A stretch of DNA of 39,903 nucleotides, from contig SVPK01000007.1 of NCBI GenBank assembly GCA_015065875.1, positions 1 through 39,903 of the forward strand, in the 5' to 3' direction. Source of the DNA: Oscillospiraceae bacterium. Its GTDB lineage: Bacteria > Bacillota > Clostridia > Oscillospirales > Acutalibacteraceae. Within the stretch, counting starts at the first letter, position 1. Each line of letters begins with the position of its first letter. Position numbers and translations under genes: made by a program. Positions 31,847 to 39,903 of this stretch are shown piece after piece. The notes under the pieces are model-generated. The model saw nothing but the letters and a program-made list of their open reading frames with translations. It made no database searches and was not told the origin of the DNA.

Positions 31847-34084
31847 ATGCCTCCGAGAAAGAAAAAAACCGAGATAAAACCGTCTGCCCCCGTGGCAAAC
31901 GCATATATTGCAGGTGCGGGAACCATAGTCGAGCAACCGATAACCGAAACGCTGGAAATCAACTATATGCCCTATGCGATGAGTGTTATTCTCTCGCGTG
32001 CCATACCCGAAATCGATGGATTTAAGCCGTCACACCGTAAACTCCTCTATACCATGTATGGTATGGGACTGTTAAATGGCGCTAAAATCAAATCGGCCAA
32101 CATCGTTGGTCAAACCATGCGCCTCAACCCTCATGGTGATGCCGCGATTTATGAAACTATGGTTCGTCTAACCGAGGGAAATGAAGCGCTTCTCCATCCC
32201 TTTGTTGAATCAAAGGGTAATATGGGTAAGGCCTATTCGCGCGATATGGCATATGCTGCTCCGCGTTATACCGAGGCCAAGCTTGCTCCCATAGCGGCCG
32301 AGCTTTTCCGCGATATCGGAAGCGATACGGTTGATTTTGTTGATAACTATGATGCTTCCATGCAGGAGCCAACCCTTTTCCCCGTAACCTTCCCAACCGT
32401 TTTGGTTAATGCCAATAAGGGTATCGCAGTTGGTATGGCCAATAATATCTGTCCCTTTAATCTCCGCGAGGTTTGCCGAGCCGAGATTGAATATATCAAG
32501 GATGAGGATGTTAATATCGCCGATTATCTAACGGCCCCTGATTTCCCGGGCGGCGGTGAGCTTTTATATAACCGCGCCGAGATGGAAAAAATATATGAAA
32601 CCGGTCTTGGCAGCTTTAAGGTTAGAGCAACCTATGAGTATGATAAATCTCAAAACTGTATAGATATAAAGCAAATTCCGCCTACAACAACCATCGAGGC
32701 CATCATCGAAAAGATAGTTGAACTCGCAAAGCAGAAAAAGATAACCGAAATCAACGATATCCGTGATGAGACTGACCTTTTGGGTCTTAAAATAACGCTT
32801 GACCTCAAGCGCGGAACCGACCCCGAAAAATTAATGCAGAAGCTCTTTAAGATGACTCCGCTGCAGGATAGCTTCTCCTGTAACTTCAATATTCTCGTCG
32901 GCGGAACTCCCCGCGTTATGGGAATAAAGGAGATTCTCTGCGAGTGGACCGCTTTCAGAGTTGAATGCGTAAAGCGCAGAACCTATTATAATCTAACCAA
33001 GGCAAAGGAAAAATACCATCTCCTTAAGGGCCTTCAAAAAATTCTTCTTGATATCGATAAGGCGATAAAGATTGTTCGCGAAACCAAAGAGGAGCGCGAG
33101 GTTGTTCCCAACCTTATGATTGGCTTTGGAATCGATGAGATTCAGGCCGATTATGTTGCCGAAATAAAACTGCGCCATCTTAACCGCGAGTATATTCTAA
33201 AGCGCTTGGCCGATGTTGAGGAGCTCGAAAAGGAAATAGCCGAGCTCGAGTCTATATTGGGCGACCGCCGCAAGGTGCTTCGCATAATCATAAAGGAACT
33301 CGAGGCAGTTGCCGAAAAATACGGAAACGACCGTAAAACCGCCATTATCTCGGCCGAGGAAAATCAAATTACCCTCGAGGAAGAAAAGGTCGCCGATTAT
33401 CAGGTTCACTTGTTCTTTACAAAGGAAGGCTACTTTAAAAAGATAACCCCGCTTTCGCTTCGTATGAGCGGAGAGCAAAAGCTTAAAGAGGGCGATGAGA
33501 TAACCCAAACCTTCGATTCAAATAATACCCATGAGCTTTTGTTCTTTACCGATAAATGTCAGGTTTATAAATCATCGGTCAATGAAATGGCCGACGGAAA
33601 GGCCAGCCAAATGGGCGAATATATTCCGTCAAAGCTCGGCTTCGATGAGGGCGAGGGAACGGTTTATATGGTTGATACCATCGATTATAAGGGATATATG
33701 CTCTTTATATTTGAAAACGGTAGGGTAGCCAAGGTTCCGCTTGAAGCCTATAAAACCAAAACTAAGCGCAAAAAGCTCATAAATGCCTATAGCGATAAAT
33801 TCCCGCTTTCATCAATTCTGTATATTCCCGAGGACTGCGATGTTCTGCTAACCTCAACCAACGGCAGAATGCTCCTTTTGGGAACGGGAATGTTGGCTCC
33901 GAAGGTAACCAAGGATAGCGGAGGAGTCGCAGTTATGACCCAGAAAAAGGGTCAGCGTCTCTATTCGGCCGAGCTCTATTCGGATGGAATGTTATCCGAC
34001 CCGCATAGATATCGCACCCGTAATCTTCCTGCCGCAGGCGCCATTAAGCGCGATGGCATTTCGGGCGAGCAAATGAAAATATAA
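31847..34084 (+). CDS. type IIA DNA topoisomerase subunit A (ParC/GyrA-like, divergent)
   Basis: The DNA-cleaving subunit partnered with the preceding gene. The winged-helix core starts with ETLEINYMPYAMSVILSRAIP, and the catalytic tyrosine is in APRYTEAKLAP (Y141). The quinolone-determining region reads NPHGDAAIYETMV: the position equal to E. coli GyrA Ser83 is Ala99, and the Asp87 equivalent is Glu103. A long coiled-coil region (about 380-480) is followed by a C-terminal beta-pinwheel with repeats such as FFTDKCQVYK and FENGRVAKVP. I see no GyrA box (QRRGGKG), which argues for a decatenase rather than gyrase. AGAAAGGGG precedes the ATG. The length of 745 aa is typical. Confidence 0.9.
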   Translation: MPPRKKKTEIKPSAPVANAYIAGAGTIVEQPITETLEINYMPYAMSVILSRAIPEIDGFKPSHRKLLYTMYGMGLLNGAKIKSANIVGQTMRLNPHGDAAIYETMVRLTEGNEALLHPFVESKGNMGKAYSRDMAYAAPRYTEAKLAPIAAELFRDIGSDTVDFVDNYDASMQEPTLFPVTFPTVLVNANKGIAVGMANNICPFNLREVCRAEIEYIKDEDVNIADYLTAPDFPGGGELLYNRAEMEKIYETGLGSFKVRATYEYDKSQNCIDIKQIPPTTTIEAIIEKIVELAKQKKITEINDIRDETDLLGLKITLDLKRGTDPEKLMQKLFKMTPLQDSFSCNFNILVGGTPRVMGIKEILCEWTAFRVECVKRRTYYNLTKAKEKYHLLKGLQKILLDIDKAIKIVRETKEEREVVPNLMIGFGIDEIQADYVAEIKLRHLNREYILKRLADVEELEKEIAELESILGDRRKVLRIIIKELEAVAEKYGNDRKTAIISAEENQITLEEEKVADYQVHLFFTKEGYFKKITPLSLRMSGEQKLKEGDEITQTFDSNNTHELLFFTDKCQVYKSSVNEMADGKASQMGEYIPSKLGFDEGEGTVYMVDTIDYKGYMLFIFENGRVAKVPLEAYKTKTKRKKLINAYSDKFPLSSILYIPEDCDVLLTSTNGRMLLLGTGMLAPKVTKDSGGVAVMTQKKGQRLYSAELYSDGMLSDPHRYRTRNLPAAGAIKRDGISGEQMKI

Positions 34085-34115
34085 AAAAAGAGCCGCCCGC
34101 GAAACGCGAGCGGCT
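34085..34115 (-). terminator. intrinsic terminator on the minus strand
   Basis: The arms AGCCGCCCGCG (34091-34101) and CGCGAGCGGCT (34105-34115) form an 11-bp hairpin with one mismatch. Only the minus strand has the T-run after it (CTTTTTTTAT). On the + strand the hairpin is preceded by As and followed by GTCAGC, so it is poorly suited to end the subunit A gene. Confidence 0.65.
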
Positions 34116-34182
34116 GTCAGCCGAATTACAAACGCAAGCTTATATAAAATTTCGTCTGACAGTATTATTAATGCCCTAAAAA
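34085..34182 (-). ncRNA. candidate minus-strand small RNA
   Basis: A minus-strand terminator with no minus-strand gene upstream suggests a short transcript. A TATTAT at 34189-34194 (minus strand) with a weak TTGTTT 18 bp further up could be its promoter. The RNA would be about 98 nt, with a CTGTCAG/CTGACAG stem (34114-34120 and 34156-34162) before the terminator hairpin. No match to a known RNA family was recognised. Confidence 0.3.
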
Positions 34183-34226
34183 GCAGAGATAATACTGCTG
34201 CCAATGTTTGACAAACAACGAAATTT
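34147..34226. repeat. nested inverted repeats upstream of valS
   Basis: AAATTTCGT (34147-34155) pairs with ACGAAATTT (34218-34226), and inside it CAGTATTAT (34160-34168) pairs with ATAATACTG (34189-34197). The right outer arm lies inside the valS promoter spacer. The arrangement could be an operator pair or part of a small RNA. Confidence 0.5.
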
Positions 34227-34236
34227 GATATATTAT
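34208..34236 (+). promoter_or_regulatory. sigma-A promoter of valS
   Basis: A perfect TTGACA (34208-34213) and TATTAT (34231-34236) have a 17-bp spacer. The leader is only about 25 nt, so no T-box fits between promoter and gene. Confidence 0.75.
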
Positions 34237-34267
34237 ATTGAAACAATAACCGTTTTGGGGGATTCTC

Positions 34268-36901
34268 ATGCAAAAAGAACTTGCAAAAACCTACGACCCG
34301 AATGAGGTTGAGGAACGACTTTATAAATTCTGGCTCGACGGAGGCTATTTCCATGCCGAGGTCGACCAAAACAAAAAACCTTATACAATTGTTATCCCTC
34401 CTCCGAATATAACCGGTCAGCTCCATATGGGCCACGCGCTTGACCAAACTCTTCAGGATATCCTTATCCGTCATAAGAGAATGCAGGGCTATAGCACTCT
34501 TTGGATGCCGGGAACCGACCATGCTTCCATCGCAACCGAGGCTAAAATAGTTGAGGCAATGCGTAAAGAGGGAATCTCAAAGGAAGACCTTGGCCGCGAA
34601 AAGTTTTTAGAGCGCGCCTGGGAATGGAAGGAAAAATACGGCGGAACTATAATTTCCCAGCTTAAAAAACTCGGCTCCTCCTGCGATTGGGAGCGCGAGC
34701 GCTTCACTTTGGATGAAGGATGTTCAAAGGCTGTTCGCGAGGTTTTTGTCCGTCTCTACGAGAAGGGACTGATCTATCGCGGCGAACGCATTATAAACTG
34801 GTGTCCCCATTGCCATACTTCGATATCCGATGCCGAGGTAAGCTATGAGGAGCATGACGGCAACTTCTGGCATCTTCGCTATCCGCTTTCGGATGGTAGC
34901 GGTTGGCTTGAGCTTGCAACAACCCGCCCCGAAACCATGCTGGGCGATACTGCCGTTGCAGTTCATCCCGATGATGAGCGTTATAAAAATCTTATCGGCA
35001 AAACCGTAACCCTGCCGCTTGTCGGCCGTGAGATTCCCGTTGTTGCCGATACCTATGTTGAAATGGATTTCGGAACCGGCGTTGTTAAAATCACCCCGGC
35101 TCACGACCCCAACGATTTCGAGGTTGGTCTGCGTCATGACCTGCCCATCATCAATGTTATGACCGATGATGCAAAAATGACCGATGATTGCGGCAAATAT
35201 AGCGGACTCGACCGTTATGAGGCTCGCAAAGAGATAGTAAAAGACCTTGAAGCAGGCGGCTACCTGGTTAAGGTTGAGCCCATGAAGCATAATGTTGGCG
35301 CTTGCTATCGTTGTAACTCGGTTGTTGAGCCCCGCATTTCCAAACAGTGGTTTGTTAAGATGGAGCCGCTTGCAAAACCGGCTATCGAGTCGGTTAAAAA
35401 CGGCGATATAACCTTAATTCCTTCCCGCTTTGAAAAAACCTACTTCAATTGGATGGAGAACATCAAGGATTGGTGTATCTCGCGTCAGCTTTGGTGGGGT
35501 CACCGTATACCTGCTTGGTATTGCGATGAATGCGGCGAGGTTATCGTTTCGCGCGGCGAGCCAACAGTTTGCCCCAAGTGCGGCAATGTTCATCTCCGTC
35601 AGGATGAGGATACCCTCGATACCTGGTTCTCTTCGGCTCTTTGGCCCTTCTCAACCATGGGTTGGCCCGAAGAAACCTTGGAGTATAAATATTTCTACCC
35701 AACCAATACCCTTGTAACCGGTTATGATATCATCTTCTTCTGGGTTTCCAGAATGATTTTCTCCGGCCTTGAGTATACCGGAAAAGCCCCCTTCAATACC
35801 GTTTTGTTCCATGGTATTGTTCGCGATGCCGAGGGTAGAAAAATGTCGAAATCGCTCGGCAACGGTATCGACCCGTTGCTTGAAATTGAAAAATACGGCG
35901 CCGATGCCCTTCGCTTTACCCTCGCAACCGGCAATAGCCCCGGAAATGATATGCGCTATTCGCCCGAGCGCGTAGGTGCAAGCCGTAACTTCGCTAATAA
36001 GATTTGGAATGCCGCTCGCTTCGTTCTTATGAATTTAGGCGAAAACGAGCCCGCTCCCCATATTCCCGAAAACCTCGCAATGGAGGATAAGTGGATTCTC
36101 TCCAAGTATAACGAGGTTGCCGCGGCAGTAACCCAAAACCTCGATAAATACGAGTTGGGTCTCGCCGTTAGCAAGCTTTATGATTTCATTTGGGATGTTT
36201 TCTGCGATTGGTATGTTGAGATTGCAAAGATTCGCCTTAATGGTGATGATGCCGAGGCTAAAGAAACGGTTAAGGCAGTTCTCGTTTACGTATTCTCAAA
36301 TACTATGAAGCTGCTCCATCCCTTTATGCCCTTCATAACCGAGGAAATTTGGCAGTCTTTGCCGCATGAAGGCGAAACTATTATGATTTCCAAGTGGCCC
36401 GAGGCCGATGAGGCGCTAAACTTCGCCGATGAGGTTGCCGAGTTTGAAAAGATTATTGCGGCCGTTAAGGCGGTTCGTAATATCCGCGCCGAGATGAATG
36501 TTGCTCCCTCGCGCAAGGCAAAGCTCTGCGTTGAAACCTCGTCGCCCGAAACCTTCTCTGCGGGCGCCCCCGTTTTAATGAAGTTGGCAAGCGGCTCTGC
36601 CGTTGAGGTTGATATCGAGCTTTCGCTTCCCGATGCAGTTCGCGTTGTAACCGATGATGCAACCATCTATATTCCTATGAATGAATTGGTTGACTTCACC
36701 GCCGAACTCGCTCGTCTTGAAAAGGAGCTTAAAAAGGCAGAGGAAGATAAAGAGTTCTCCGAGCGTAAGCTTGGAAACCCCGGCTTTGTTGCCAAAGCTC
36801 CGCCCGCCCTTATCGAAACCCAACGCGCCCAGCTTGCAAAAACCCTTGATAAGATTGAAATGCTTAAAGAAAGCATCGAATCTATCAAAAAGCAAATGTA
36901 G
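34268..36901 (+). CDS. valS: valine--tRNA ligase
   Basis: A class I synthetase that charges tRNA-Val and edits misactivated threonine. The HIGH motif reads HMGH (H53-H56) after PPPNITGQL. The editing (CP1) domain has [18 protein letters not shown]. The KMSKS motif is at residues 525-529. The C-terminal anticodon-binding domain ends in the coiled-coil arm typical of ValRS. At 877 aa it is full length. TTTTGGGGG precedes the ATG. folC follows after a weak terminator; valS-folC adjacency is common in Bacillota and supports both calls. Confidence 0.98.
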   Translation: MQKELAKTYDPNEVEERLYKFWLDGGYFHAEVDQNKKPYTIVIPPPNITGQLHMGHALDQTLQDILIRHKRMQGYSTLWMPGTDHASIATEAKIVEAMRKEGISKEDLGREKFLERAWEWKEKYGGTIISQLKKLGSSCDWERERFTLDEGCSKAVREVFVRLYEKGLIYRGERIINWCPHCHTSISDAEVSYEEHDGNFWHLRYPLSDGSGWLELATTRPETMLGDTAVAVHPDDERYKNLIGKTVTLPLVGREIPVVADTYVEMDFGTGVVKITPAHDPNDFEVGLRHDLPIINVMTDDAKMTDDCGKYSGLDRYEARKEIVKDLEAGGYLVKVEPMKHNVGACYRCNSVVEPRISKQWFVKMEPLAKPAIESVKNGDITLIPSRFEKTYFNWMENIKDWCISRQLWWGHRIPAWYCDECGEVIVSRGEPTVCPKCGNVHLRQDEDTLDTWFSSALWPFSTMGWPEETLEYKYFYPTNTLVTGYDIIFFWVSRMIFSGLEYTGKAPFNTVLFHGIVRDAEGRKMSKSLGNGIDPLLEIEKYGADALRFTLATGNSPGNDMRYSPERVGASRNFANKIWNAARFVLMNLGENEPAPHIPENLAMEDKWILSKYNEVAAAVTQNLDKYELGLAVSKLYDFIWDVFCDWYVEIAKIRLNGDDAEAKETVKAVLVYVFSNTMKLLHPFMPFITEEIWQSLPHEGETIMISKWPEADEALNFADEVAEFEKIIAAVKAVRNIRAEMNVAPSRKAKLCVETSSPETFSAGAPVLMKLASGSAVEVDIELSLPDAVRVVTDDATIYIPMNELVDFTAELARLEKELKKAEEDKEFSERKLGNPGFVAKAPPALIETQRAQLAKTLDKIEMLKESIESIKKQM

Positions 36902-36906
36902 TATTA

Positions 36907-36940
36907 AAAGACCGTGTATATTTTTGCACGGTCTTTGATT
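36907..36940 (+). terminator. hairpin terminator after valS
   Basis: The 10-bp stem AAAGACCGTG with CACGGTCTTT is followed by GATTTT, a weak T-run. Read-through into folC is likely. Confidence 0.65.
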
Positions 36941-36956
36941 TTAAAGGTATGATATT

Positions 36957-38180
36957 ATGAATTATATTGAAAGCCTTGAATACCTAAAAGGTCTGCCGCG
37001 ATTTCCAACCCATGCGGGACTTGAGCGAATAAAAGAGCTTATGTCCCTTCTCGGCAACCCGCAAAATGATATGAAGTTTATCCATGTTGCGGGAACCAAC
37101 GGCAAGGGCTCGGTCTGCACCATAACCGCAAGTATCCTGTCGTCTGCGGGATATAAAACGGGGCTTTATATTTCGCCATATATTGTTTGCTTTCGCGAGC
37201 GAATCCAAATTGATGGCGAATATATAAGCGAAGAGGATTTTGCCTATCTTGCTTCTCGTGTAAAAGAAACAGGGGTAGAGGTAACCGAATTCGAGTTTAT
37301 AACCGCCGTCGCCTTCCTATATTATAAATATAAAGGATGCGATATTGTTGTTCTCGAAACGGGGTTGGGTGGTCGCTTCGATGCAACCAATGTTTGCGTC
37401 TCTCCGCTTGCCGCCGTTATAACCGGTATAGGTCTCGACCATACTGCCGTTTTGGGCGATAGCATTTCAGCGATAGCGGGGGAGAAGTGCGGCATTATAA
37501 AGCAAGGCTCCCGCGTTTTAACAACCTATAACCAGCATCCCGAAGCGTTGGAGGTTATAAAAAGTCAAGCCGAGGTTATAATACCCGATGTAAACGAATT
37601 AAAGGTTTTATCCTCGGGCCTTACAGGTAACGCCTTTATATATAAAGGTATAGAATATAAAACCTCGCTTCTCGGCGAATACCAAATCGAAAACGCGCTC
37701 CTCGCAATCGAAACCATAAAAGCCATTCCCGTTAAGGTTCAACCTGACCATATAATAGAGGGAGTAGCAAAAGCCCATTTCCCCGCAAGACTCGAACTGA
37801 TTTGCGAAAAGCCTGTCGTCCTGCTCGATGGCGCTCATAACCCGCATGGCGCCGCCGCGCTTGCAAAGGTTCTTCGTGAGCATAAGGGCGCGGCCGCAAT
37901 AATAGGAATGATGGCCGATAAAAATTGCGAAGAGGTTTTATCCAAAACCCTCCCGTATCTATCAAAGGTGATAACCGTAACAGTCGATAACCCTCGAGCC
38001 CTCTCGGCAACTGAACTCGTCCGTATCGCAATAAAGTATTGCCCCGATGTAATGGCCGCCAAAGATACCGACGAGGCATTAGCCCTTACTCGTGGCGAGA
38101 GTGAAGTTTTTATTTTCGGCTCGCTTTATCTCGCATCCGAGATTCGCGAAAAAGCCCGAAAGTTTTATTCATCCCTTTGA
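36957..38180 (+). CDS. folC: folylpolyglutamate synthase / dihydrofolate synthase
   Basis: Adds glutamate to dihydropteroate and to folates in an ATP-dependent, Mur-ligase-like reaction. The P-loop is AGTNGKGSVC near residue 46; VVLETGLGGRFDATN near 130 and LLDGAHNPHGAAAL near 290 are the family signatures. The length of 407 aa is slightly short but complete. TTAAAGG precedes the ATG. No other folate gene is nearby. Confidence 0.95.
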   Translation: MNYIESLEYLKGLPRFPTHAGLERIKELMSLLGNPQNDMKFIHVAGTNGKGSVCTITASILSSAGYKTGLYISPYIVCFRERIQIDGEYISEEDFAYLASRVKETGVEVTEFEFITAVAFLYYKYKGCDIVVLETGLGGRFDATNVCVSPLAAVITGIGLDHTAVLGDSISAIAGEKCGIIKQGSRVLTTYNQHPEALEVIKSQAEVIIPDVNELKVLSSGLTGNAFIYKGIEYKTSLLGEYQIENALLAIETIKAIPVKVQPDHIIEGVAKAHFPARLELICEKPVVLLDGAHNPHGAAALAKVLREHKGAAAIIGMMADKNCEEVLSKTLPYLSKVITVTVDNPRALSATELVRIAIKYCPDVMAAKDTDEALALTRGESEVFIFGSLYLASEIREKARKFYSSL

Positions 38181-38206
38181 TTCGACAACCGAATATGCCA
38201 AAATCC

Positions 38207-38256
38207 AAAACGGATAAGTCTTATACTAATATGTATAGACTTGTCCGTTTTTATTT
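38207..38256 (+). terminator. strong terminator between folC and the spoIIA operon
   Basis: A 14-bp stem, AAAACGGATAAGTC with GACTTGTCCGTTTT (one G-U pair), is extended by TATAC/GTATA and ends in TTTTTATTTT. The spoIIAA ribosome binding site begins 2 nt later. I could not find a convincing sigma-H or sigma-A promoter between folC and spoIIAA. Confidence 0.85.
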
Positions 38257-38270
38257 TAAGGAGGAATACT

Positions 38271-38606
38271 ATGTCGGTAAAAATAGAAGTAAACGGCGAT
38301 GTAACCGTCGCTTATCTGTCGGGTGAACTCGACCATCATTCGGCAAAACCAATGCGTGAGGAGATTGATGCCGCGATTGAGGCCAATATGCCAACACTGC
38401 TTGTTCTCGATTTCAAGGATATAACCTTTATGGATAGCTCGGGTATCGGTCTCGTTATGGGCAGATATAAGGCGGTATCTAAAAACGGCGCCGAGCTTGC
38501 CATAACAAATCCTTCTCCTCAAATATATAAGGTAATGCAGCTTGCGGGACTTACCCGATTAGCCAAAATAGAAAAAGGCGGTATGAAATATGAAACAACT
38601 AAATAA
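38271..38606 (+). CDS. spoIIAA: anti-sigma F factor antagonist SpoIIAA
   Basis: A STAS-domain protein that, when unphosphorylated, frees sigma-F from SpoIIAB in the forespore. The core motif FKDITFMDSSGIGLVMGRYK holds the regulatory serine, S56 or S57, which SpoIIAB phosphorylates and SpoIIE dephosphorylates. The ORF track starts at 38241, inside the upstream terminator; the ATG at 38271 follows AAGGAGGAATACT and gives the usual length (111 aa). It overlaps spoIIAB by 17 bp. Order, overlap and sequence together separate it from other STAS antagonists. Confidence 0.95.
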   Translation: MSVKIEVNGDVTVAYLSGELDHHSAKPMREEIDAAIEANMPTLLVLDFKDITFMDSSGIGLVMGRYKAVSKNGAELAITNPSPQIYKVMQLAGLTRLAKIEKGGMKYETTK

Positions 38607-39033
38607 ATTTACCATGAATCTGCTCTCGCGTTCCTCAAACGAAAGCTTTGCCCGTGTGGCGGTAACCGCGTTTGTAGCGCAACTCGACCCAACCGTCGAG
38701 GAAATCAACGATATAAAAACCGCCGTAAGCGAGGCGGTAACCAACTGCATTGTTCATGCCTATAAAAATGAAATCGGAAAGATATACATATCGGTTCGTA
38801 TTCTTGAATGCAATGTTGTTGAAATTAAAATTCGTGATAAGGGCTGCGGCATTGCCGATATCGAAAAAGCAATGACTCCGCTCTATTCCTCCGAAGGCGG
38901 CGAGCGTGCAGGTCTCGGCTTTACCGTGATGCAAAGCTTTATGGATACCCTCCGCGTCACCTCCCATGTCGGAAAGGGAACAACCGTAACAATGAAAAAA
39001 CGCATAAGCGTTCGTGTAGGTAAAAATGTGTGA
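38590..39033 (+). CDS. spoIIAB: anti-sigma F factor / serine kinase SpoIIAB
   Basis: A GHKL-fold kinase that holds sigma-F inactive and phosphorylates SpoIIAA. The N-box is AVSEAVTNCIVHAY, the G1 box IRDKGCGI, and the G2 region GERAGLGFTVMQSFMD. The length of 147 aa is typical. It overlaps spoIIAA by 17 bp and sigF by 8 bp, the usual coupled layout that keeps the three proteins in balance. Confidence 0.97.
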   Translation: MKQLNKFTMNLLSRSSNESFARVAVTAFVAQLDPTVEEINDIKTAVSEAVTNCIVHAYKNEIGKIYISVRILECNVVEIKIRDKGCGIADIEKAMTPLYSSEGGERAGLGFTVMQSFMDTLRVTSHVGKGTTVTMKKRISVRVGKNV

Positions 39034-39682
39034 GCGCGATGTATTCCTTTCAAACAATATGGGGCTTGTTCATTCCTGCTGTAAACATTTTTTAGGCAAG
39101 GGAATAGAATATGATGATATTTTTCAAGCCGGATGTATCGGCCTTATAAAAGCCTATGACGGTTTCGATGCTTCACTTGGCTTTTGCTTTTCAACCTATG
39201 CGGTCCCCGTAATCTTGGGTGAGATAAAAAGAATGTTTCGCGATGGCGGGAGCATAAAGGTCTCTCGCGGTATAAAGGAGCTTTCTTTAAAAATTAAAAA
39301 CGAATGCGAAAAGGCGATAAAGCGCGGCGAAGGTGAACCGAGCGTGTCAACCTTGGCCGAAAGCCTCTCGGTTTCACCCGAAGAAATAACCGAGGCTATC
39401 TGTGCAACCCAACCAACAGTGTCGCTCACCTATGAAAGTGATGACGAGATTCACGAGCTCGATTTAGCCGTCTCGGATAACGGCGATATGCTAACCGACC
39501 GCCTCATGCTCGATGATGTGTTGTCGCGTTTGCCCAAAAATGATAGTCTTCTTATAAAACTTCGCTACTTTGAAGGCAAAACCCAACAAGAAACTGCATC
39601 GGTATTATCTATGACACAGGTCCAGGTTTCGCGCAGTGAAAAGAAAATTCTGGGTCAACTTCGGCAAATGCTTTGTGAATAA
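39026..39682 (+). CDS. sigF: RNA polymerase sporulation sigma factor SigF
   Basis: The first forespore-specific sigma factor (also spoIIAC). Region 2 is MGLVHSCCKHFLGKGIEYDDIFQAGCIGLIKAYDGFD with FSTYAVPVILGEIKR. Region 3 follows KVSRGIKELSLKI. Region 4 is DSLLIKLRYFEGKTQQETASVL with a clear HTH (MTQVQVSRSEKKIL). At 218 aa it is a little shorter than the Bacillus protein but has all regions. It overlaps spoIIAB by 8 bp. The usual spoVA genes do not follow; an rRNA-type promoter begins about 85 bp later, with no clear terminator between. Confidence 0.95.
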   Translation: MCERDVFLSNNMGLVHSCCKHFLGKGIEYDDIFQAGCIGLIKAYDGFDASLGFCFSTYAVPVILGEIKRMFRDGGSIKVSRGIKELSLKIKNECEKAIKRGEGEPSVSTLAESLSVSPEEITEAICATQPTVSLTYESDDEIHELDLAVSDNGDMLTDRLMLDDVLSRLPKNDSLLIKLRYFEGKTQQETASVLSMTQVQVSRSEKKILGQLRQMLCE

Positions 39683-39737
39683 TGATAAGTTTTTTGGGGA
39701 ATAATTTCCACGTAATAAAACAATTTACCCAAAGTCG

Positions 39738-39799
39738 AAAAATTTTAAAAATATTTGTAAAAAAGTGTTGACAAGAGGGAATGGTTGTGGTATTATAAT
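39738..39799 (+). promoter_or_regulatory. rRNA-type promoter with UP element
   Basis: An A/T-only stretch (about 39738-39765) precedes a perfect TTGACA (39768-39773). TATTAT (39791-39796) follows at 17 bp, overlapping TATAAT (39794-39799). The discriminator CGGGCGCC is GC-rich, as in stringently controlled rRNA promoters. Confidence 0.8.
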
Positions 39800-39903
39800 C
39801 GGGCGCCCTGAAGAAGGAGCGCGGTTGAACCTTGAAAATTAAACAACGATAAGAAACAAAAGGACCCGACAATTCCAAAGAGATTTTGGAGTAAACAAGG
39901 ACA
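39800..39903 (+). promoter_or_regulatory. leader of an rRNA operon (16S gene just beyond the window)
   Basis: CCTTGAAAATTAAACA (about 39830-39845) closely resembles the boxA antitermination element seen before 16S rRNA genes of Bacillota (CTTTGAAAACTAAA-like). A small hairpin, TCCAAA-GAGA-TTTTGGA, follows at 39874-39890. The 16S sequence itself does not appear in the window, so the operon content is inferred. Confidence 0.75.

Noticed and set aside
33992-34522. 176-aa minus-strand ORF across the gap before valS
   Set aside because: It runs through a terminator hairpin and two real genes, and its protein has no recognisable motif. The gap is better explained by regulatory structures.
34724-35290. 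188-aa minus-strand ORF inside valS
   Set aside because: It is a shadow of conserved ValRS coding sequence with no domain or ribosome binding site evidence.

Overview
This window looks like chromosome of a spore-forming member of the Clostridia (Bacillota). The reasons are a spoIIAA-spoIIAB-sigF operon, a PolC-type replicative polymerase, the conserved Bacillota block rpsB-tsf / pyrH-frr-uppS-cdsA-dxr-rseP-ispG-polC, the MEP isoprenoid genes dxr and ispG, strong GGAGG ribosome binding sites and sigma-A type promoters. I cannot name the species. Almost every gene lies on the + strand; the only convincing minus-strand gene is a small XRE-type regulator.

Layout. 1-1657: a class B penicillin-binding protein. 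1659-5301: a promoter, alaS, a HIT-family protein, a phosphoribosyltransferase and a terminator. 5318-9389: a tight run of comEC-like, holA, rnmV and a WYL regulator. 9390-11271: rpsB-tsf with a structured leader and a terminator. 11273-18228: an accessory block set between tsf and pyrH. It holds three tandem paralogous PHP-domain hydrolases, a divergent XRE regulator and a two-gene ABC exporter. 18243-28326: the conserved operon pyrH, frr, uppS, cdsA, dxr, rseP, ispG, polC. 28382-29758: a membrane-anchored G5/M23 cell-wall endopeptidase behind a palindromic promoter. 29782-34084: a divergent type IIA topoisomerase pair. 34085-34267: a structured gap with a minus-strand terminator. 34268-38251: valS and folC. 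38271-39682: the sporulation sigma-F operon. 39738-39903: a strong promoter with an A/T-rich upstream element and a boxA-like leader, which very probably drives an rRNA operon whose 16S gene starts just outside the window.

How the genes work together. The core blocks cover translation (S2, EF-Ts, RRF, AlaRS, ValRS, RNase M5), replication (PolC, delta subunit, topoisomerase) and envelope supply (UppS, CdsA, Dxr, IspG, PBP, M23 peptidase, RseP). The spoIIA genes control forespore sigma-F.

Points most worth a second look: PolC has no 3'-5' exonuclease domain inserted in its PHP domain; rseP and the M23 gene appear to begin at ATC and ATT codons; the rpsB leader can form mutually exclusive structures; the ABC exporter has a divergent XRE regulator, a palindromic operator candidate and a leader terminator; three PHP hydrolases sit in tandem inside a normally conserved operon; the ComEC homologue lacks its metallo-beta-lactamase domain; and the topoisomerase pair diverges at the quinolone-determining position. 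No CRISPR array, tRNA, transposase or prophage gene was seen.
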